Source: Salinisphaera dokdonensis (GTDB lineage: Bacteria > Pseudomonadota > Gammaproteobacteria > Nevskiales > Salinisphaeraceae). Taken from it: a stretch of DNA of 64,000 bases. The stretch covers positions 62,001-126,000 of the forward strand of contig NZ_APND01000002.1 of assembly GCF_040361215.1 (NCBI RefSeq). Reading direction: 5' to 3'. The stretch's first letter is position 1. Each line of letters starts with the position of its first letter. Of this stretch, positions 63,701-64,000 are shown in pieces. The translations under genes were made by a program, and so were the position numbers. The notes under the pieces were generated by a model. It ran no database searches. It was given only the letters and a program-made list of their open reading frames with translations, and was not told where the DNA came from.

Positions 63701-63919
63701 AGCGTACGCCGTCGAATCCTCAACCCACCGCTCAGTATCGACGAAACACGCTACGAGCGACTGCAGAAAAATCTCGCGCTGTACCGCATGGCCTTCGGTC
63801 AACCGCGTCAGGAAGATCTGCTTCGACATCTCGAGTCACGGTTTACCCTTGAAGAAGCGCAAGATCTTGCAAGCCGCTGGCAGATAAGCCTCTCCCCCAC
63901 CTTACAGAGCGAGAGCTAA
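60752..63919 (+). CDS. Large SF2 helicase of DUF6361-PLD module
   Basis: This 1055-residue helicase has Walker A DEVGLGKT (residues 45-52), a DEFQ box at 258-261 in place of DEAD/DEAH, SATP at 300-303, and the C-terminal motifs GQEGLDF and QREGRVHRYKG near 886-926. The mid-region between the two RecA-like lobes is unusually long, with few recognisable features. I start at the ATG at 60752, which overlaps the PLD stop. An ATG at 60767 directly after AAAGGATGA is equally plausible and gives 1050 residues. It is probably the motor that brings the PLD nuclease to DNA. Confidence 0.82.
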   Translation: MRKDEMFSAAPILAQLKDFQRGAVEHAYQRLYVDTDATRRFLIADEVGLGKTMIAKGLIAKVVETLQHTVRRLDVIYVCSNADIATQNVARLNVSGEQAFAKATRLTLLPLEVHELEKQSLNFVSFTPGTTFDMGNRTGHKAERRLLYQMLTYRRRERFCRGLQNLLQSPVRSHDTWVAYTADWQTFDPTIARDFRDAVWSQPDLAREILALTARYYDRRRAIPSDINERRLALLARLRKTLAKRCLNALQPDLIILDEFQRFRELMDPKNPAAELATDLFSYRHDAKVGDPAPRVVLLSATPYKMYTRDEDDEDHYADFRATLGFLANGQQHRLTAIEQDLARMRDGMVSISNDAGFHAARDRLQDNLLKLMCRNERVARTQRADAMVSEWRKPARLTSQDLGQLQALTRIGETFGHRDLVEYWKSSPYLLNFMKGYQFKERFDAARASTETQTLVDLHRDHLLSIAKIQRFESIDPGNPKLRALIEEMDDNGLWRLLWLPPSLAYWRPAGPYSDVPSVSKELIFSSWNVVPDAIAAMMSYAAHAQVFAGYDRISEYSELGTVPRRLNYARRETRPASMNVFSLFCPSPTLVSLIDPAELALQNDHATPDLDQVLAHVAEHVRPLIETLPPPSAPMPDSPPYWRLVAYLAGQDTGTDYLNWCRDGMLASSESEEDDSAVLVEHAQFFASEAESDSHTRVGSDNADIETLSRLALGAPANCALRALHRLDPMMSWTSRALLDAAAIVGEGLRSLFNAPDNTALLHLDEHAGEAYWQRVLRYCLDGNLQSMLDEHVHVLSESLGGRDQPAEKRVLRIAAEIRDALSLRMTRIQADTLDEADPTLNIRCRYAMRFGETTDEESGKTNRKELVRIAFNSPFRPFVLASTSVGQEGLDFHQWCHSIVHWNLPSNPVDMEQREGRVHRYKGYAVRKNVARSALSDVDGVTTKPFSDPWKALFAHALACRPAGAGDMIPYWIYETEGGDSVRRRILNPPLSIDETRYERLQKNLALYRMAFGQPRQEDLLRHLESRFTLEEAQDLASRWQISLSPTLQSES

Positions 63920-64000
63920 GTCAGAAGTGCCACTATGCCGCCCCAAAGGGGACCATCGAAAAGTCCACTCCCGATTGCCCTAACGTTGGGGCCGTCGGGC
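63920..64000. other. Non-coding end of window
   Basis: The last 81 bp contain no start codon with a ribosome-binding site and no complete hairpin. Whether the defence block continues beyond the window cannot be told. Confidence 0.4.

Overview
The window is GC-rich DNA that looks chromosomal and comes from a proteobacterium. The protein families (MalT-like LuxR regulator, TRAP solute-binding protein, acyl-CoA catabolic cluster, type I Zorya, YhaN/YhaO-type pair) fit a free-living, probably marine or halophilic gammaproteobacterium such as a Salinisphaera relative. That placement is an inference and no rRNA or tRNA gene was seen to test it.

Layout. (1) About 1-13.6 kb is ordinary metabolism. 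A large LuxR-type regulator and a periplasmic TRAP binding protein converge on a strong hairpin. A six-gene minus-strand operon for CoA-ester catabolism follows (crotonase, APH-like kinase, DUF6285, acyl-CoA dehydrogenase, hotdog thioesterase, alpha-methylacyl-CoA racemase), divergent from an SDR and a second crotonase. A less GC-rich DUF4238 gene sits at the end of that operon. (2) From about 13.6-14.1 kb to the end the DNA is accessory. A first recombination module (15.7-22.4 kb, minus strand) has four overlapping or closely packed genes: a ParB-like protein, a large integrase-like protein, a large tyrosine recombinase and a conventional integrase. A second, homologous trio lies at 39.4-44.8 kb, and the two share a conserved leader. 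Around module 1 are two paralogous HTH/MbcA-ParS-like proteins, three very small single-span membrane peptides, and two related arrays of about 67-bp palindromic repeats. (3) Cargo between the two modules: a complete type I Zorya operon (zorABCD), a decayed RelE-like gene, a YhaN/YhaO-type nuclease pair and a VapBC toxin-antitoxin. (4) Beside module 2 is a tyrosine recombinase gene broken by one extra copy of a 7-bp repeat. (5) From 46.9 kb to the end is one long plus-strand defence block: a RapA/SNF2-type helicase, AbiE toxin-antitoxin, a TIGR04141/DUF6119-type protein, type III-like Mod and Res, then a tightly coupled DUF6361, phospholipase-D-like and large helicase module.

How the genes work together. 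Region 1 probably activates and oxidises branched acyl-CoA substrates. The rest reads as a defence island built and shuffled by unusual multi-recombinase elements. The least explained parts are the recombinase trios with their leader, the 67-bp palindromic arrays with the HTH proteins and tiny membrane peptides, and the DUF6361-PLD-helicase module.
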